DNA of 64,000 nucleotides, from assembly GCA_037349105.1 (NCBI GenBank), contig JAYJMM010000123.1:4030001-4094000 (forward strand). Reading direction: 5' to 3'. Under the pieces are notes generated by a model, which worked only from the letters and a program-made list of their open reading frames with translations, was not told where the DNA came from and ran no database searches. Shown piece by piece: positions 20,301-30,300 of this stretch. Position numbers and translations under genes: made by a program. The stretch's first letter is position 1. The number at the start of each line of letters is the position of its first letter. The DNA comes from Limnomonas spitsbergensis (lineage: Eukaryota > Chlorophyta > Chlorophyceae > Chlamydomonadales).

Positions 20301-22716
20301 ACAGCACTGCTTATCAAACAAAGTCTACCTCACCAGCATGCACCTAGGCAACAATGAATGCACACATTGCAGGATTCTTGTGCCGCTCGCCCCTCGAAAC
20401 ATGGTATGTGGTAACGGCGCGGACGCGGCCTCAGCCCATGCCGCACTGCTTTCTTAACCCTCGCGCCCCTGCGGGGCGTTGTTATATTTTTCTATTTATC
20501 TGAATCATGGTGAAACCACAGATTTGTCGGTTGGTGTTGCCCGTGTTTCGTCTGCTGTCTTTGTTGCTGGCGGTTTTGTTTCTTCTTGGGTGTCTGTATC
20601 GGTTTTCGTTTTCTGGTCTCCTCCCGCTTCGCTCTACCTGGCCCTTTCGCAAAAGGCTATGGATGGTTGTCAACTTTGTCACAACAACAGATGGAACAGA
20701 AAGCGACGTCCCACGCTTCGGCCGAATGGGCGGGGCTTCCTCAACCCATGCTTCAGGGAGTATTTATTTATTTACGATGGGGCGGATATTTTAAATGACT
20801 CATTTGTTTACGATGGAACGATTTTATTTGTTTCGTTTTTGATTCATTTTTTTACGATGGAACAAATTTATTTATTCATTTATCTATTTACGATGCAACG
20901 TATCATCCCGCCCATATGCCCTTAGCCCTGAACTCCCCCATCTTGAAATTCTATACCCTATCCTGGAACCCTTGAATCCTGAACTCCCTGAATTCCAAAC
21001 CCTAACCATAAACCCTTGATCCCCACTTTCAGATGTTCCGTCAAGGTGACATGGAGAGGACGCGTGGCTACCCTATCTCACCACTCATGGACCGCACCAA
21101 GGAGGGCATTACAAAGAGCCAGCCCGGGGTGAGCGAGGCTGAACCCAAAACCCTAAACCCTAAACCTCAAGAGCCAGCCTGGGGTGAGCAAGGCTGAACT
21201 CTAAACCCTTAACCTCAAGAGCCAGCCCGGGGTCGGCGAGGCTGAACCCAAAATCCTTGACCTCAAGAGCTAGCCTGGGGTGAGCGAGGCTGATCTCCTA
21301 ACCCTAAACCTCAAGAGCCAGCCTGGGGTGAGCGAGGCTGAACCTGTTTGTGGCCAGTCATGCTGCTTTGGCCACTACTCATAGGCCGGTCCAGATCGGG
21401 TCTCAAGGGATCCCGCGGGAAAATCCCAATGTGGACGGATGAAAGCGCAAAAAATTATGCGGTCGAGAGAAGCAAGGGTGGACGGCGGAGAGAGAGGAGC
21501 GGAAAGGGAGGGGAGAGTATAATTTTTTTGTATCAGTACTGTACTGCGGTATCCTTACTGTACCGTTTGACCGTACCGTATTTCCGTACCGGGTAAGCCT
21601 GCTACTTACCAGTAACACAAACTAACACCTCTGCTGTCGTCTGCCGCAGTTCTTCACGGTCATCGTCATGCCCCTGTTCGCCAGCTTCGCCGCGGCTCTG
21701 CCCAGTGTAAAGCCGCTTCTCGCACAGGTTTGTAGCAACCACGAGTTTTTTCTGGCACCGGTTCCTAGCAACCAGAAGTCATGGATGTGCACCACTACCC
21801 GCGTTTCCATTTTCGCGACTCAGCTACTTATCAGCTACTCTCCGGCCGCTGGCCAGCGGCCTAATTCGTGGCCAGCCTTGTTGCTTTGGTCACCGGTTGC
21901 AAGCTGGTCCAGGTTTGGTCCCAATCAGACCTTAAACGGCTGTGCCGGACGGCCTGCCGAAGTTGGACTTGGAGCCGAAAAAGGAAACACCGAGTCCACT
22001 ACCACTCCGGGGGGACAAGGGTCATTCTTCAAGCCCCTCGTGCAGCAATCTGGCCATATCATGGTCTAGGGATTGTAGATTGAAGAATACAAGCACGTTT
22101 GAGCGACATTCCTGTATATAACCTTATATAGCTGAAGCTACCGAAACAAAAAGAGTGAGAGAGAAACCTGTCAGACGGCGGTACTGGCGCGGATGGTAAC
22201 GGCGCGGATGTGGCTAAGGACCCAAGCTGCGCTGTTTCCTTAATCTCCACGGCTTATTAGGGCGTAGCTTTCTTTCTCTCTTTCAGTCAGACGCCAAGGA
22301 TATCCTCTCGGCCCATCTGTCCCCAGGTCCAGAGCAACCACGAGTTTTTGATGTGCCAGATGTCCACCGGCAACAGCGCCTCGGCTGCAGCTTCAAGGAC
22401 CAGTTGTTCAGCAGCTCCACACTCTGCAGCCGCGACCGTGGCCAAATCCCCAACCGCGATGATGAAAAGCTTTTCGATGGCGTCTAGGGCCAGCTCGGCG
22501 ATTGTGGCGCCAAGGACTCTGTCAGATACGGTCGCCGGTTTTCGACCGAACGGCGATGCTGCTTACGCTCCTGCCGCCAGAGCGTCTGCCAGAGCAACTG
22601 CCGCCACCAGGTCCAGCAAAGCCGGAGCACCTGCTGTTTTAAATTGGCCGTTGAACGACGAGGGAGGGGAAAAGGGGGAATTGGGACTTGATATTGCATT
22701 GAAAGAATACAGTTGA
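14313..22716 (+). CDS. 3',5'-cyclic nucleotide phosphodiesterase, class I (C-terminal two-thirds)
   Basis: Seven exons encode class I PDE catalytic blocks in order. 14,313-14,414: SPMENHHVSAAQ and NNFLGHLPK. 15,989-about 16,130: RDKIIQLELCTDMQQHF, with the conserved TDM aspartate. 19,054-19,411: Ala/His-rich insert, then LADEDDRLLVWK. 19,562-19,645: MALKCADLSH, with the metal-binding Asp. 21,033-21,128: MFRQGDMERTRGYPISPLMD..TKSQPG. 21,650-21,727: FFTVIVMPLFASF. 22,327-22,716: VQSNHEF plus a Ser/Ala-rich tail ending in TGA. Exons 3-7 join in phase 0. Exon 1 to 2 needs a GC donor (AAA|GCGATG); this gives the same 18-residue F-to-LATDM spacing as animal PDE4. The exon 2/3 junction is unresolved. 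The upstream HNxxHAxD and HDxxH exons were not found, so the gene is partial or 5'-broken. It would hydrolyse cAMP and/or cGMP; substrate specificity cannot be told. Confidence 0.8.
14455..14755 (+). repeat. About 45-bp tandem array after PDE exon 1
   Basis: Six diverged units of (A/C)TTCAGCTACAATTCAGC(T/C)A, CGTTGCACGCCCTATGG and CAGGCTGCTT. The array starts immediately after CGCTTCAGGTACGATTCAGC at 14,445-14,464 and contains CGCTTCAGCTACAATTCAGC copies. It also resembles the CAGCTACATATCAGCTACA end of dispersed element A, from which it may have grown. Confidence 0.7.
14782..14980 (-). repeat. Dispersed element A copy, nearly complete
   Basis: Left end CAGTGTTTCTTTCTTCG at 14,779-14,795, right end AACACAAAAGTAAGCACTGG near 14,980. 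In between are CCCAACTGGGACGAAATCTG, GGACCGGCCTACGGCCGGCG and GGTTGTAGCTGGTATGTACG, in the order of a reversed element A. Confidence 0.7.
15110..15165 (-). repeat. Dispersed repeat C (GCCCC..GGGGCG..TTAAGGAA)
   Basis: CCCTATGGGCGTGCGGGTTG and GGGAACAACGCAGC match the short repeat seen best at 63,300-63,372 and 18,465-18,515. Confidence 0.5.
15225..15450 (+). repeat. Telomere-like degenerate tandem repeat
   Basis: About seven units of 30-35 bp built on (T/C)TAGGGTTTAGGGTGCATGC. Lies in the intron between PDE exons 1 and 2, with the G-rich strand as the sense strand. Confidence 0.75.
16370..17570 (+). repeat. Intronic telomere-like block with about 120-bp repeats
   Basis: Mixture of CCCTAAACCCTGAACCC and TTTAGGGTT motifs. 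At 16,540-16,990 four diverged units of about 120 bp share TGTCCAGCAGCAAAGCAGGC, AAGGCC and GCGATGCAATCCC(T/G)AAACC. The segment 17,280-17,570 is almost pure GGTCTAGGGTTAAGG-like sequence. No gene within; it belongs to the PDE intron between 16.1 and 19.05 kb. Confidence 0.75.
17755..18030 (+). pseudogene. Decoy acceptors and partial copy of PDE exon 4
   Basis: At 17,986-18,020 CAGGCAG|ATGGCGCCTAAG and TGCGCCGACATCA closely copy the start of the real exon at 19,562 (CTTCAG|ATGGCGCTTAAG, TGCGCGGACCTCA), giving MAPKCADI in place of MALKCADL. It is preceded by four more pyrimidine-tract plus (G)CAG|(A/G)TG(A/G)(G)TGGC units, at about 17,773, 17,813, 17,860 and 17,947. The copy lies upstream of exon 3, not in the intron directly before exon 4, so it was moved or duplicated with the intron 3' end. 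Confidence 0.7.
18031..18460 (+). other. Open GC-rich stretch, possible extra PDE exon
   Basis: Several frames stay open for 110-160 codons without recognisable motifs (for example one with HRLSTHNLGSGVRGYSEDQG). It follows a TGTGCAG acceptor-like site at 18,058-18,064. It could be a linker exon that would solve the unmatched phase between PDE exons 2 and 3, or noncoding DNA. I cannot choose. Confidence 0.25.
18465..18520 (+). repeat. Dispersed repeat C copy
   Basis: AGAAAGAAAGAGACTACGCC, CCGTGGGGGCGTGAGAGTTA and AGGAAACAGCGCAGC match 63,300-63,372 almost base for base. Confidence 0.65.
19685..19810 (+). repeat. Dispersed hairpin element copies
   Basis: GGTAGCACAATCCGGCTTCA, CCTGTGCGGTATCGTGCTACC and two further diverged units (GGTGGTACAATCCAGCTAAT, then TGTGCCATATCG). 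Ends GGTAGCAC and GTGCTACC form an inverted repeat. Located just inside the intron after PDE exon 4. Confidence 0.7.
20165..20300 (+). repeat. Dispersed hairpin element copies, diverged
   Basis: TGTGCCGTATCATGCTACCT, TAATACGGCCTATCCTATGCC and GTGGTACGATCCGGCTCAAC repeat the elements seen at 6,340 and 19,685. Confidence 0.6.
20450..20900 (+). repeat. Repeat C copies and TTTACGATGGAAC-rich AT tract
   Basis: Two repeat C remnants (CTTAACCCTCGCGCCCCTGC at 20,452 and GGGGCTTCCTCAACCCATGC at 20,733) bracket a T-rich stretch. From 20,760 on, TTTACGATGG(A/G)(A/G)C occurs four times between T/A-rich segments. Open frames here are compositional; no gene is recognised. Part of the PDE intron. Confidence 0.5.
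21129..21345 (+). repeat. Tandem copies of PDE exon 5 end plus donor site
   Basis: The real exon end and donor (AAGAGCCAGCCCGGG|GTGAGC) at 21,114-21,134 is followed by four further copies of AAGAGC(C/T)AGCC(T/C)GGG|GT(G/C)(A/G)GC, with GT at about 21,184, 21,232, 21,280 and 21,328. The first spacing is 55 bp, the others 48 bp. Each unit ends in GAGGCTGAACCC-type and telomere-like bases. Using any downstream donor would shift the frame, since all offsets leave a remainder of 1 modulo 3. Confidence 0.9.
21340..21430 (+). repeat. Dispersed element A fragment
   Basis: GGCCAGTCATGCTGCTTTGG, CCACTACTCATAGGCCGGTC and CAGATCGGGTCTCAAGGGAT are the element A core; both ends are missing. Confidence 0.6.
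21728..21780 (+). repeat. Exon-start copy at the donor of PDE intron 6
   Basis: Immediately after exon 6, CAG|GTTTGTAGCAACCACGAG followed by T's repeats the start of the next exon, CAG|GTCCAGAGCAACCACGAG followed by T's at 22,324. A second AGCAACCA follows at 21,767. The intron is thus flanked by a direct repeat containing AG|GT. Confidence 0.75.
21803..21998 (+). repeat. Dispersed element A copy, complete
   Basis: Runs from TTTCCATTTTCGCGACTCAG, CTACTTATCAGCTACTC, through GGCCAGCCTTGTTGCTTTGG and AGGTTTGGTCCCAATCAGAC, to GGACTTGGAGCCGAAAAAGG, AAACACCGAG. Ends are inverted relative to each other. Confidence 0.75.
22215..22290 (-). repeat. Dispersed repeat C copy next to PDE exon 7 acceptor
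   Basis: AGCTGCGCTGTTTCCTTAAT and GGGCGTAGCTTTCTTTCTCT are the reverse complement of repeat C. Its pyrimidine-rich half now forms part of the tract before the last PDE exon. Confidence 0.6.
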
Positions 22717-23326
22717 CACAATGGCTTTCTTGCTCACACGTAGTTTTGGTTGTTAAACAACCCTATGTGTAGCTACGTACACATGTTAGATATCCGATTT
22801 CAGAGCTATTATGTTATCATGTCGGTGTCTCCTTATAATCGTAAGGCTTTTGTCGCGGTTGATGCTTTGAATAATCTATAAAGCGCAGCCGGCTAGCGTT
22901 TTACGCTAGAAATTAATTGCAACAACGGAGAAATGAGCTCGCAATCCCACTTCGAAAATGCGTCAATGCCCATACTCCAACTGAATTCGGTTAGCAATCC
23001 CTTTCCGTTGCCTTCGTTTCAGTAAGTCACTCAGGTATTTTGAGTCCCCTACAGCTTACCGGCTTGGTTCGCTGCTGTCGCATGTGTCCTCAGACTCAAG
23101 CCAGGTGCAAGAACCACGAGTTCCACCAAACACTTATGTGCGGGTTCGTTCAAGATTCTGCATGGTCAGAAAACTTTTTTATTTAATGAACAAGAGGAAT
23201 GTAGACATTAAGATAACCTCTGTTTCGCCAACGACCCGCACGTCCGCCTGATCCACATTTGGGGGGACTTTGCATGACCAGGTCGAGTCGGTCGCCAATT
23301 TAAGTTCCTGTGAAGTTTTGTGAAAT
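22717..23326. other. 3' flank of PDE gene, no gene seen
   Basis: AT-richer sequence after the PDE stop. Probably the 3' UTR and intergenic DNA; no TGTAA was found within the first 600 bp. Confidence 0.4.
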
Positions 23327-24480
23327 TTTTACAGTCCATCAGAGCATCACATTTGATGCAGGCATGGGACATGTGCCAGTAAACCGGTATAGGCACTTAA
23401 TACACTAGGACAGAAAGCGTAAACCAGTGACCCCCCTGGGCAAGCAACTGGCACACAATCACGACAATGGCATGGGAATGAACCCCATACCGTAGTGCAG
23501 AAGACAAGCCCCAGTCATAAAACATGACGTGGGTGCAAAAGAGTTCGATTGAGCCCCGCCTGGAGAATTAGGGGGGAGACGGGAGATTTGGCAAAGTTTT
23601 GAGATGATTCTCTCTTTTCATGATACACTGAAAGATAAAGAACCAAATTTCTTCCAGAACACAGATGAAGAAACCTCTGCATTAAGTTTGCCCCACATTC
23701 CATTTGTGCACCGTTTCATGGCCTCATCCTCATCATCTAGGAAATTATGGAAAGTAAGGCTAAATTGAAACGAAGGTCTGTGTTGACGGGCAGTAAATCA
23801 TGTGAAGCTCATCCTCCCGACATTTAAGATTGCAACATCTACAAATCCTCTCGCTACGAGGCACACAAGGTTTCTCGAAGCGCCCCGTCTCGATGTTCAG
23901 CCAATGCGACCCCATCCGATACCGGGCTACAGCGAAAATAATATTAGGCTTGCCCAAATAATTGTACCAGAAAGTCTCCTTCACATCATGCTAAATTTGG
24001 AACCACTTAGAGAACGTAAACAACTTGAACCCCGAGCAATCTGAGTCAGGAGTAGCACGTACTGTCAGGGCCATATGTGGCATATCCCTGTAAATTTTGG
24101 AAAGCCACTGATCCCTAGCTGAACTCAGAATGAACTCCATATCCAAAGAGAATTTGGCTGGCTGCAGGAGTCAATAAATCAATCCCCATTTCCGACATCT
24201 CCGTTATGGGCCTTCACCTCATGGAATTCGACTAATTTTCCTTGGGACGCCATGAGCTAGAGTTGGCCCACGATATGCTGGAGGAGGTCTCTGTGCTTGT
24301 GTTTGGTAGGTGAGAGACATGGGGGGTCGGATAGCTTTGCGGATTTGGTACAAGGAGGTAGCGCTGTGAACAGCTATTTTTGTCTGTTCTATCAATAGGG
24401 CACCATAGATCCCTACCAGCTCAGCTCTGTTTATGGTGTTCGTGGCACCTTCCCCAGCCGAGTTAATGGTGATGTCTAAA
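23327..24480 (-). pseudogene. Decayed LINE 3' half (RNase H, zinc knuckle, 3' UTR)
   Basis: Read leftwards. RNase H remnant at about 24,470-24,300 (GEGATNTINRAELVGIYGAL, with the catalytic Glu kept and the usual TDS changed to HSA). Then a terminal Cys/His motif at 23,984-23,760 (RYRMGSHWLNIETGRF..VPRSERICRCC..EDELHMIYCPS). Then a 3' UTR-like segment at 23,560-23,327 that matches 42,390-42,605 over about 215 bp and ends near CTGTAAAAATTTC. This order is typical of a non-LTR element with RNase H. Confidence 0.75.
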
Positions 24481-24859
24481 TGTCTTGTTGATCGGCGGTG
24501 GCACTGGGGATGTGGAGGCCAGCACCAGTTAGCTGAGCTTTCCTGCCTCCTTTGAGGCTGATTTCAATGCAACTGCCATCAGCTATCTCCCTCCAATTGT
24601 GCTTCAACGCGCTGTTTTATTGGAACCACTAGAGGCAATTGCATGCGTCCACTAGGTCTACCTCTGTTGCTTTAGGGATGTCAGAGTCCCTTGGAAATCG
24701 TTGGAAGGAGCTTAAATCTATCATGGGCTGGACATGGCTCTGCTCTCTTTGATCTTCTTCCACCCTATCCCTTCATGGGGGAGGAGGCCGGGTCCACCCC
24801 GCCCTATGACGTAACGTGACGTGGAGACCAGTCCGCAGTTCTGGCAACAACCTGCCCAA

Positions 24860-25372
24860 GGCAGCACGATATAGTCTTTGGGGAATTGGGGCCATCATAT
24901 CATATCCTATCAGCAATATGAAATGATATAGTAAAATTTGATATGATATGGTATCAACTTCTCCATGCATGGGCATGGGTATGGTCAATTGGTAATGAGT
25001 TGGGAATAGGGCTCTTCTGCCGTGCCGACCGTTATGCGCTAGAATGGGCCTAGATGTTGCAAGATTTTGCGACACCTGGAGCATTGACCATGGAAAATGT
25101 GGATGCATTGACGCATGCATGGTGACCCTTGGGCTGTAGGGGTCAGTGGGAGCGCTCGCATGTTGCATGCTGCCATGTCAGTATGTATGTGAATGGGGTC
25201 AAGTGTAATGCATCTGCTGCCGAATGCATGGGCTTGCCCTTTGCCAATTCTGCAGCTTGTAGGCTAAATGTTTTTTTGACTGCAAGATATGATATGGTCA
25301 AAACACGATATCATAACATATTTATATCATATCATATCAAATCCATGTCGTGCTATCCCCCTGGTGCTACCT
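24860..25372. mobile_element. AT-rich inverted-repeat element (possible MITE)
   Basis: Left arm GGCAGCACGATATAG..CATCATATCATATC, right arm GATATGATATG..ATATCATATCATATC and GTCGTGCTATC..GGTGCTACC. The two ends are inverted copies with mismatches, and the arms share the TATGATATGG / CCATATCATA blocks. The GGTAGCAC-like ends resemble those of the hairpin element family. No transposase is seen between the arms. Confidence 0.45.
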
Positions 25373-25461
25373 TGAATCTGCCTGTCTGTTACTAGGATGG
25401 AGCATTGTCCATTATGTCCTTGCTGCATGGCCCGACGTGTCCTGGCCGATCATTGGCCTGA

Positions 25462-25956
25462 CTATTGTCTTGTGTGATGTATGCAACGAGCGAATTGTAT
25501 AATGTCGTCAGTAATTTTGCTTTGAACTTTCTTCGCTTGAAGTTTGGGAACCACCCCCGAGCGAGGAAGCGAGGAAATGCCAAAACAAAAATCTGGACAG
25601 GCCGTCGTCGCGCTAGAGGCTATATTTCCTTGGTATTTCCCTGGTATTTCCGGCTGGTCTCGTGAGACGGAATCTTGCGATTCCCACTTTGTGTACGGCT
25701 TATAGCGCGCACATTTGAATTGTCCGAGCTCCACTGCCGAGCAAGAGGATATGCATAATTTGCAAAGCTGCTCTTTTAACCATTCGTTCGAAACTTTGCA
25801 TATTGTCTTATGAGCCTCTCTGATTCGTCCTTGGCCCAAGATCGGCTCCAAGATCTTCGCAACTAGAGGGTCGCATCGATCATCGATCTCCAAAGTCACA
25901 TACCCAACATTCTGTCCACACAACTTCGGGTGAACCATGTGAAGAAACAGCTGCAA
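25462..25956 (-). CDS. Uncharacterised open frame, 164 codons
   Basis: A 164-codon frame with mixed, non-repetitive composition (segments such as QNVGYVTLEIDDRCDPLVAK and KVSNEWLKEQLCKLCISSC). No family recognised. It lies upstream, in the same orientation, of the decayed LINE at 24,480-23,327 and could be part of it. No supporting splice sites or start context. Confidence 0.3.
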   Translation of the reverse strand: MQLFLHMVHPKLCGQNVGYVTLEIDDRCDPLVAKILEPILGQGRIREAHKTICKVSNEWLKEQLCKLCISSCSAVELGQFKCARYKPYTKWESQDSVSRDQPEIPGKYQGNIASSATTACPDFCFGISSLPRSGVVPKLQAKKVQSKITDDIIQFARCIHHTRQ

Positions 25957-27250
25957 AGTGCGCGCTGTATGAAAGTGACTATTTGAACTTTTGAAGGGTC
26001 ATGCCAGCTGGACAGTACAAAGACCCCGGATTTTTTCGGGGAGGGGGAGTTGGTTAGGGCCGGTGGTTAGGGCCCAATCGTGACTGTTACAGTGTGTGAC
26101 ATTCATAATGCGTTCCTCCATCCTTGATATGTTATAAACTATATTGGACAGAAGCATACCGTCGGGATCCACAGCAGTACATCGTTTGGTTTGGGGAATT
26201 CTGTTCATTTTGAAAGAGTGTAACAATTCGGTGCCAGGGAATAAATCATTTTATGCCCCCCCAATAGTCTTGAGTTCCTGATACAGTGCGGCATCTACAA
26301 GAATCACAAGGATGCGACATTCTGCGATGCAGAATATGACGCAGATGATGCAGTTTAGGGGTAGGGAGGATATGCTGGAGATATCATCTCCTCAACCGAA
26401 GTTGCAAGAATATAAACTGTTATCAAGTCTAAAGGATTATAATGCTGAGATAGCGGAGGAGATAGCTACCAATTTTCGAGGAATTTGGAATCTTGATCCC
26501 AAACTGCACAATTATTGGGAACGATATTGAGAACAACGGAATTACCATGATTGATCGTAGGTTCAGCCTGTACTGCACCTACGCCATGTTCTTTGGCGAG
26601 GACCTGTCTCTGTCTCTGGCATGATCGGTAGTTGGTAAAAGGTTTATGGTGACCACTACGGCCTGGCTGATTTCTCCCACGTTTTGATATCTTCTTAATG
26701 CCCAACTGGACTGAAACAATCTGTAAACCGGTCGTGATTTTCTTTCAAGCATCTGAAGTCACCCCCTTGGCTGCCGCCCTGCTGCTACAAACCCTCCACT
26801 TCACAGGCCTGCATCTGGGCCTCCTATCACGTAAAATCACTGCAGTTTGCTACGTGTTGAGAGCTGCACAGCACTTGGCATTGGGATATGACGCCAAGTG
26901 CATACACACCCGGCCACGCTGCAGTGCTGTCGCACAGGAACCGTTATTCAGAACAAACGCCGCAAGAGAGGCGCCCTACTATGCGCCAGTGCTCTGGCAC
27001 ATACCGGTATGCTCTGTGCCTATGCTCTGGTGCCTATGCGCTGTGCTTATATTACCGTACGGCACATATTGACACATGCTCTGGCACCCAAGTTGCGGCG
27101 CATACGCTCTGCCGCCTAAGCTACTGCGTGTATGCTCCACACCTCTGCTACGGCACTCTGCTCCGCGCCAGTGCTATGAGGGCGCACAGCACAGACTTGC
27201 GGTGGATGGCAGCCGACGAGTAGCAGCGAAACTCTACTAAATTCGGTGCA
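25957..27250. other. No gene recognised
   Basis: Short open frames on both strands (26,312-26,530 +; 25,999-26,226 -) without motifs. At 26,985-27,150 GCTCTGGCAC, TATGCTCTG and CGCATACGCTCTG recur irregularly. Probably intergenic or decayed mobile DNA. Confidence 0.35.
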
Positions 27251-27350
27251 AACAAGAATGGTTTCAGGCACTTATTATGGGGGGAACACACCCTCCTGTC
27301 CAATCCCGTCCGGCCTGCCTTGACATAACAAAAAACACCCACACCAACAC

Positions 27351-30300
27351 CTACGGGTCCGTCCCCCCATCGTATGTGCCTGGATCTGGGTACTTCCTGG
27401 TCCAGGCAATGCCATGCAACGGTTCACCCTTTGGAAACTCCTTGGTTGCGTTCCACGCGTGCCCACACTTGACCACATGATTCTCTACCGCCAGCTTGCA
27501 GCAGGGCTGCCCCAGCCGGTACCGCTTCGGGTGCATGTTCAGTGGCTCCCCCTGTGTCAGGCTGTACTCAAAGCCTTTCGCCAGCATATCTGCAGGGCAA
27601 CATGCACACAAGGATTGAGACACGCGACATGATATGCCTGCTTTGGTTCCCCCTGGCTCAGCGCTTGCAGTCGTGCTAGTCTGCTAGAGGCACCTCAGCT
27701 CTTCAGGCCTTGTTAAAAGCGTGGTGGTAAATCCTGCTAAACCTGTGCCGTAAGGAGCCGTATCATGCTACCATGGCCCATTACAATCCAGCTGAACCTG
27801 TTCCGTGTCGTGCTGATCGTGCCCACATGGCCAAGAGGCGGCGATGGCCAGGAAATGCTGCCGCCTAGGCCACGTCAGTGATCCAAGTTTCTGAAAACCA
27901 TCCCCACGCACAGCCAGCCACACCGAGCTAGGACGCGACAATACCTTTGACTCTGATGCTGAGTGTCTCAGAGTGCCGCAAGTGGGGGAACTCGTACTCC
28001 TCCATGATCTCCGTTGGCGTCATTGCCGACAGCTTCCGGAGGCACTGGCGCGGTTCCGAAAGAGCACACAGGGTCGAGTGTCAGGGAGGAAGGCTCTGTA
28101 AGGTTCTAAGCCCTAGTACCGTAGCTTCGTAGCCATGTACTGCTTGCATCATGAATACTGAGTGCAGACAAGGCTACGGCTCTGTCTTCATCCGGGGATA
28201 ACTTACTAGAAGTCCCGGTGTTGGCTGGTTGCCCTTTGTTTATCTCTATCCTACGAGGTATTCGGAGTTCAGTTCGACTCCTGAAGCATTACTTCAAGTA
28301 AGCCGTCTTGCATTTGCTGCATTCCTTCTTCCTTGTACGTAACAGTCTCACAGGCTCAGGGCAAAGCAATGGCTGTGGGTGGACTAGACCAAGGCATGGA
28401 CACATGCCAACCAACGCGAGTGAAGAAGCCCCAGGAGCATGCAAGGCAAGTTAGGGCAGGCTTACAGAGCATGCAAGGCAGGGCATGAATCTGACAGGGC
28501 TTGCATACAAATCATGTTGAGTTTGATAGGGTTTCGCAATGCCACTCAGGACATCTGGCGCCAACAAATCACACGTCCATTATCGTCGTTCAAACCTCAC
28601 CTGCGTCACCTGCGGCGGGTAGTCTGTGCCAATCTTGCCCCCCGGTATGTAGCAGCGGTAGTCCAAAAGGACCATGGGGTTCACGGACCTCTTTGCCCTG
28701 GCACCGGCCTTCTTCCACACCAGGTTGCCTCCAGACCTGAAAGGATTTAGGGTGGTGTGGGGCATGGGGCATGGGGTTTGGGGCGCACCCACGTGCATGC
28801 AGGAAAACAAATTGACAAAACGAGGTTGCAGCCCACTCCGTACATTTTTTGTATGTGCAGTGGGTGCCCTACGGGCGTCCTAGCAATCCCGCTGAATATC
28901 TAAAGCGCGGAGGCACCGTCTTGATACACTTGCAATGCACTTCATCAGAAATGGATCTTATTTATACAGATTTTCGTATGATTGGAGAGCTAAAAATAAA
29001 AAATGTACGCAACCAAGTGTGTGGATTAAGGAAGACGCCCATTTGGGCCAAAGCATGGAAAATGGGAAAGCTGAAAGTGCATCAGTGTTATGTTTAGTCA
29101 GTGGTTTACCACCATCAGCTACAGTTCAGCTACACTGTGGCTCCCGGCCACAAGCCCCTCGTGCGGCCAGCCCTGCTGCTTGGGCCACTGGCCGGAGGCC
29201 GGTCCAGGTTAGGTGGGAATCGGCCTAGGGGTAGTCGCGGGGCGGCCCAGCATAGGTGGTCCCTTACCAACTTAAGTAAACATTGAAATGCATTGGAAAG
29301 GAGATACACTGTGGTGTCCTGGTGAAGGTATTTAAACCATGTCATATAGCAATCCCACACTTGTGTGACATGCGGTACGCACCTGGCAATCTCGTTCTTT
29401 TGAGTGCCCGGCAGGAAAATCGAATCCGTTCCACATTTGACCCAGTTGAACTTGAGGGCCTGAGTGAATTTAAGGATGGAGGATGGAGGATGTTCAAAGC
29501 AGGGGAGATGAAACGTAAACGGTAGTGTGCATTAAACTTAAGCGACATGTGGTATCGGATTCCCAAATTGTTTAGTTGCCGTGGCTACCCTCTTTGGCTT
29601 CGGCACGAAAAAAACGCAGGGGGCCCGTCACTGTATATCCAAGGGCACTTCAGAGACAACCCCGCCCACAGCCAAAAGGGCCTGGCGTAGCCAGCCCTTT
29701 CTGCATAGGCCCATCAAGGTAAAGAACATGTATAAGGTTAAGAACATGTCCAACATTAAGAACATGATTACGCCTCCTGCTTCGGCGGAGTAGTAGTCTT
29801 TCTGTCTTTCTTGAAGAACATGTCGGCCCAGTGGTCGCCGCTCGGCAGCCCCCCAAGATGTTCTGTAAGACAGACTCAAATAATCACAGCGGCACCCCAG
29901 ACCCCGCCATACGGTAACATAGTACTATACCGCTCTCCAGACTGCTTTGTTGCTGCTGCGGCTGGTCTCCTACGCATCAACCAGGAAAGTGCAGAGGCCC
30001 TCCAGTCCTCGGCCCAGACCTTCAAGAACCAAGCCTTCTGCTGACCCTCAATCCTCAATCACAGACGTTACTAGCAACCCACATTCTCAATGCTGTAAAC
30101 GAATCCACAAGTCCCAAGAGGGAGCTGTGAAAAGGGGCCTGTCACTAGGGGGGGTGGACTAGTGCCCCGACACCCCCCTGGCTTACAATGCCACCCCATG
30201 GTTGGCGCCTTAGCACACGGAAGAATCGATTGGCGTCCAGGACTTTGAAGCCATTGAATAAAAAATATCACTTTTTTTCCTGGATGATTCTTCGTTGTGC

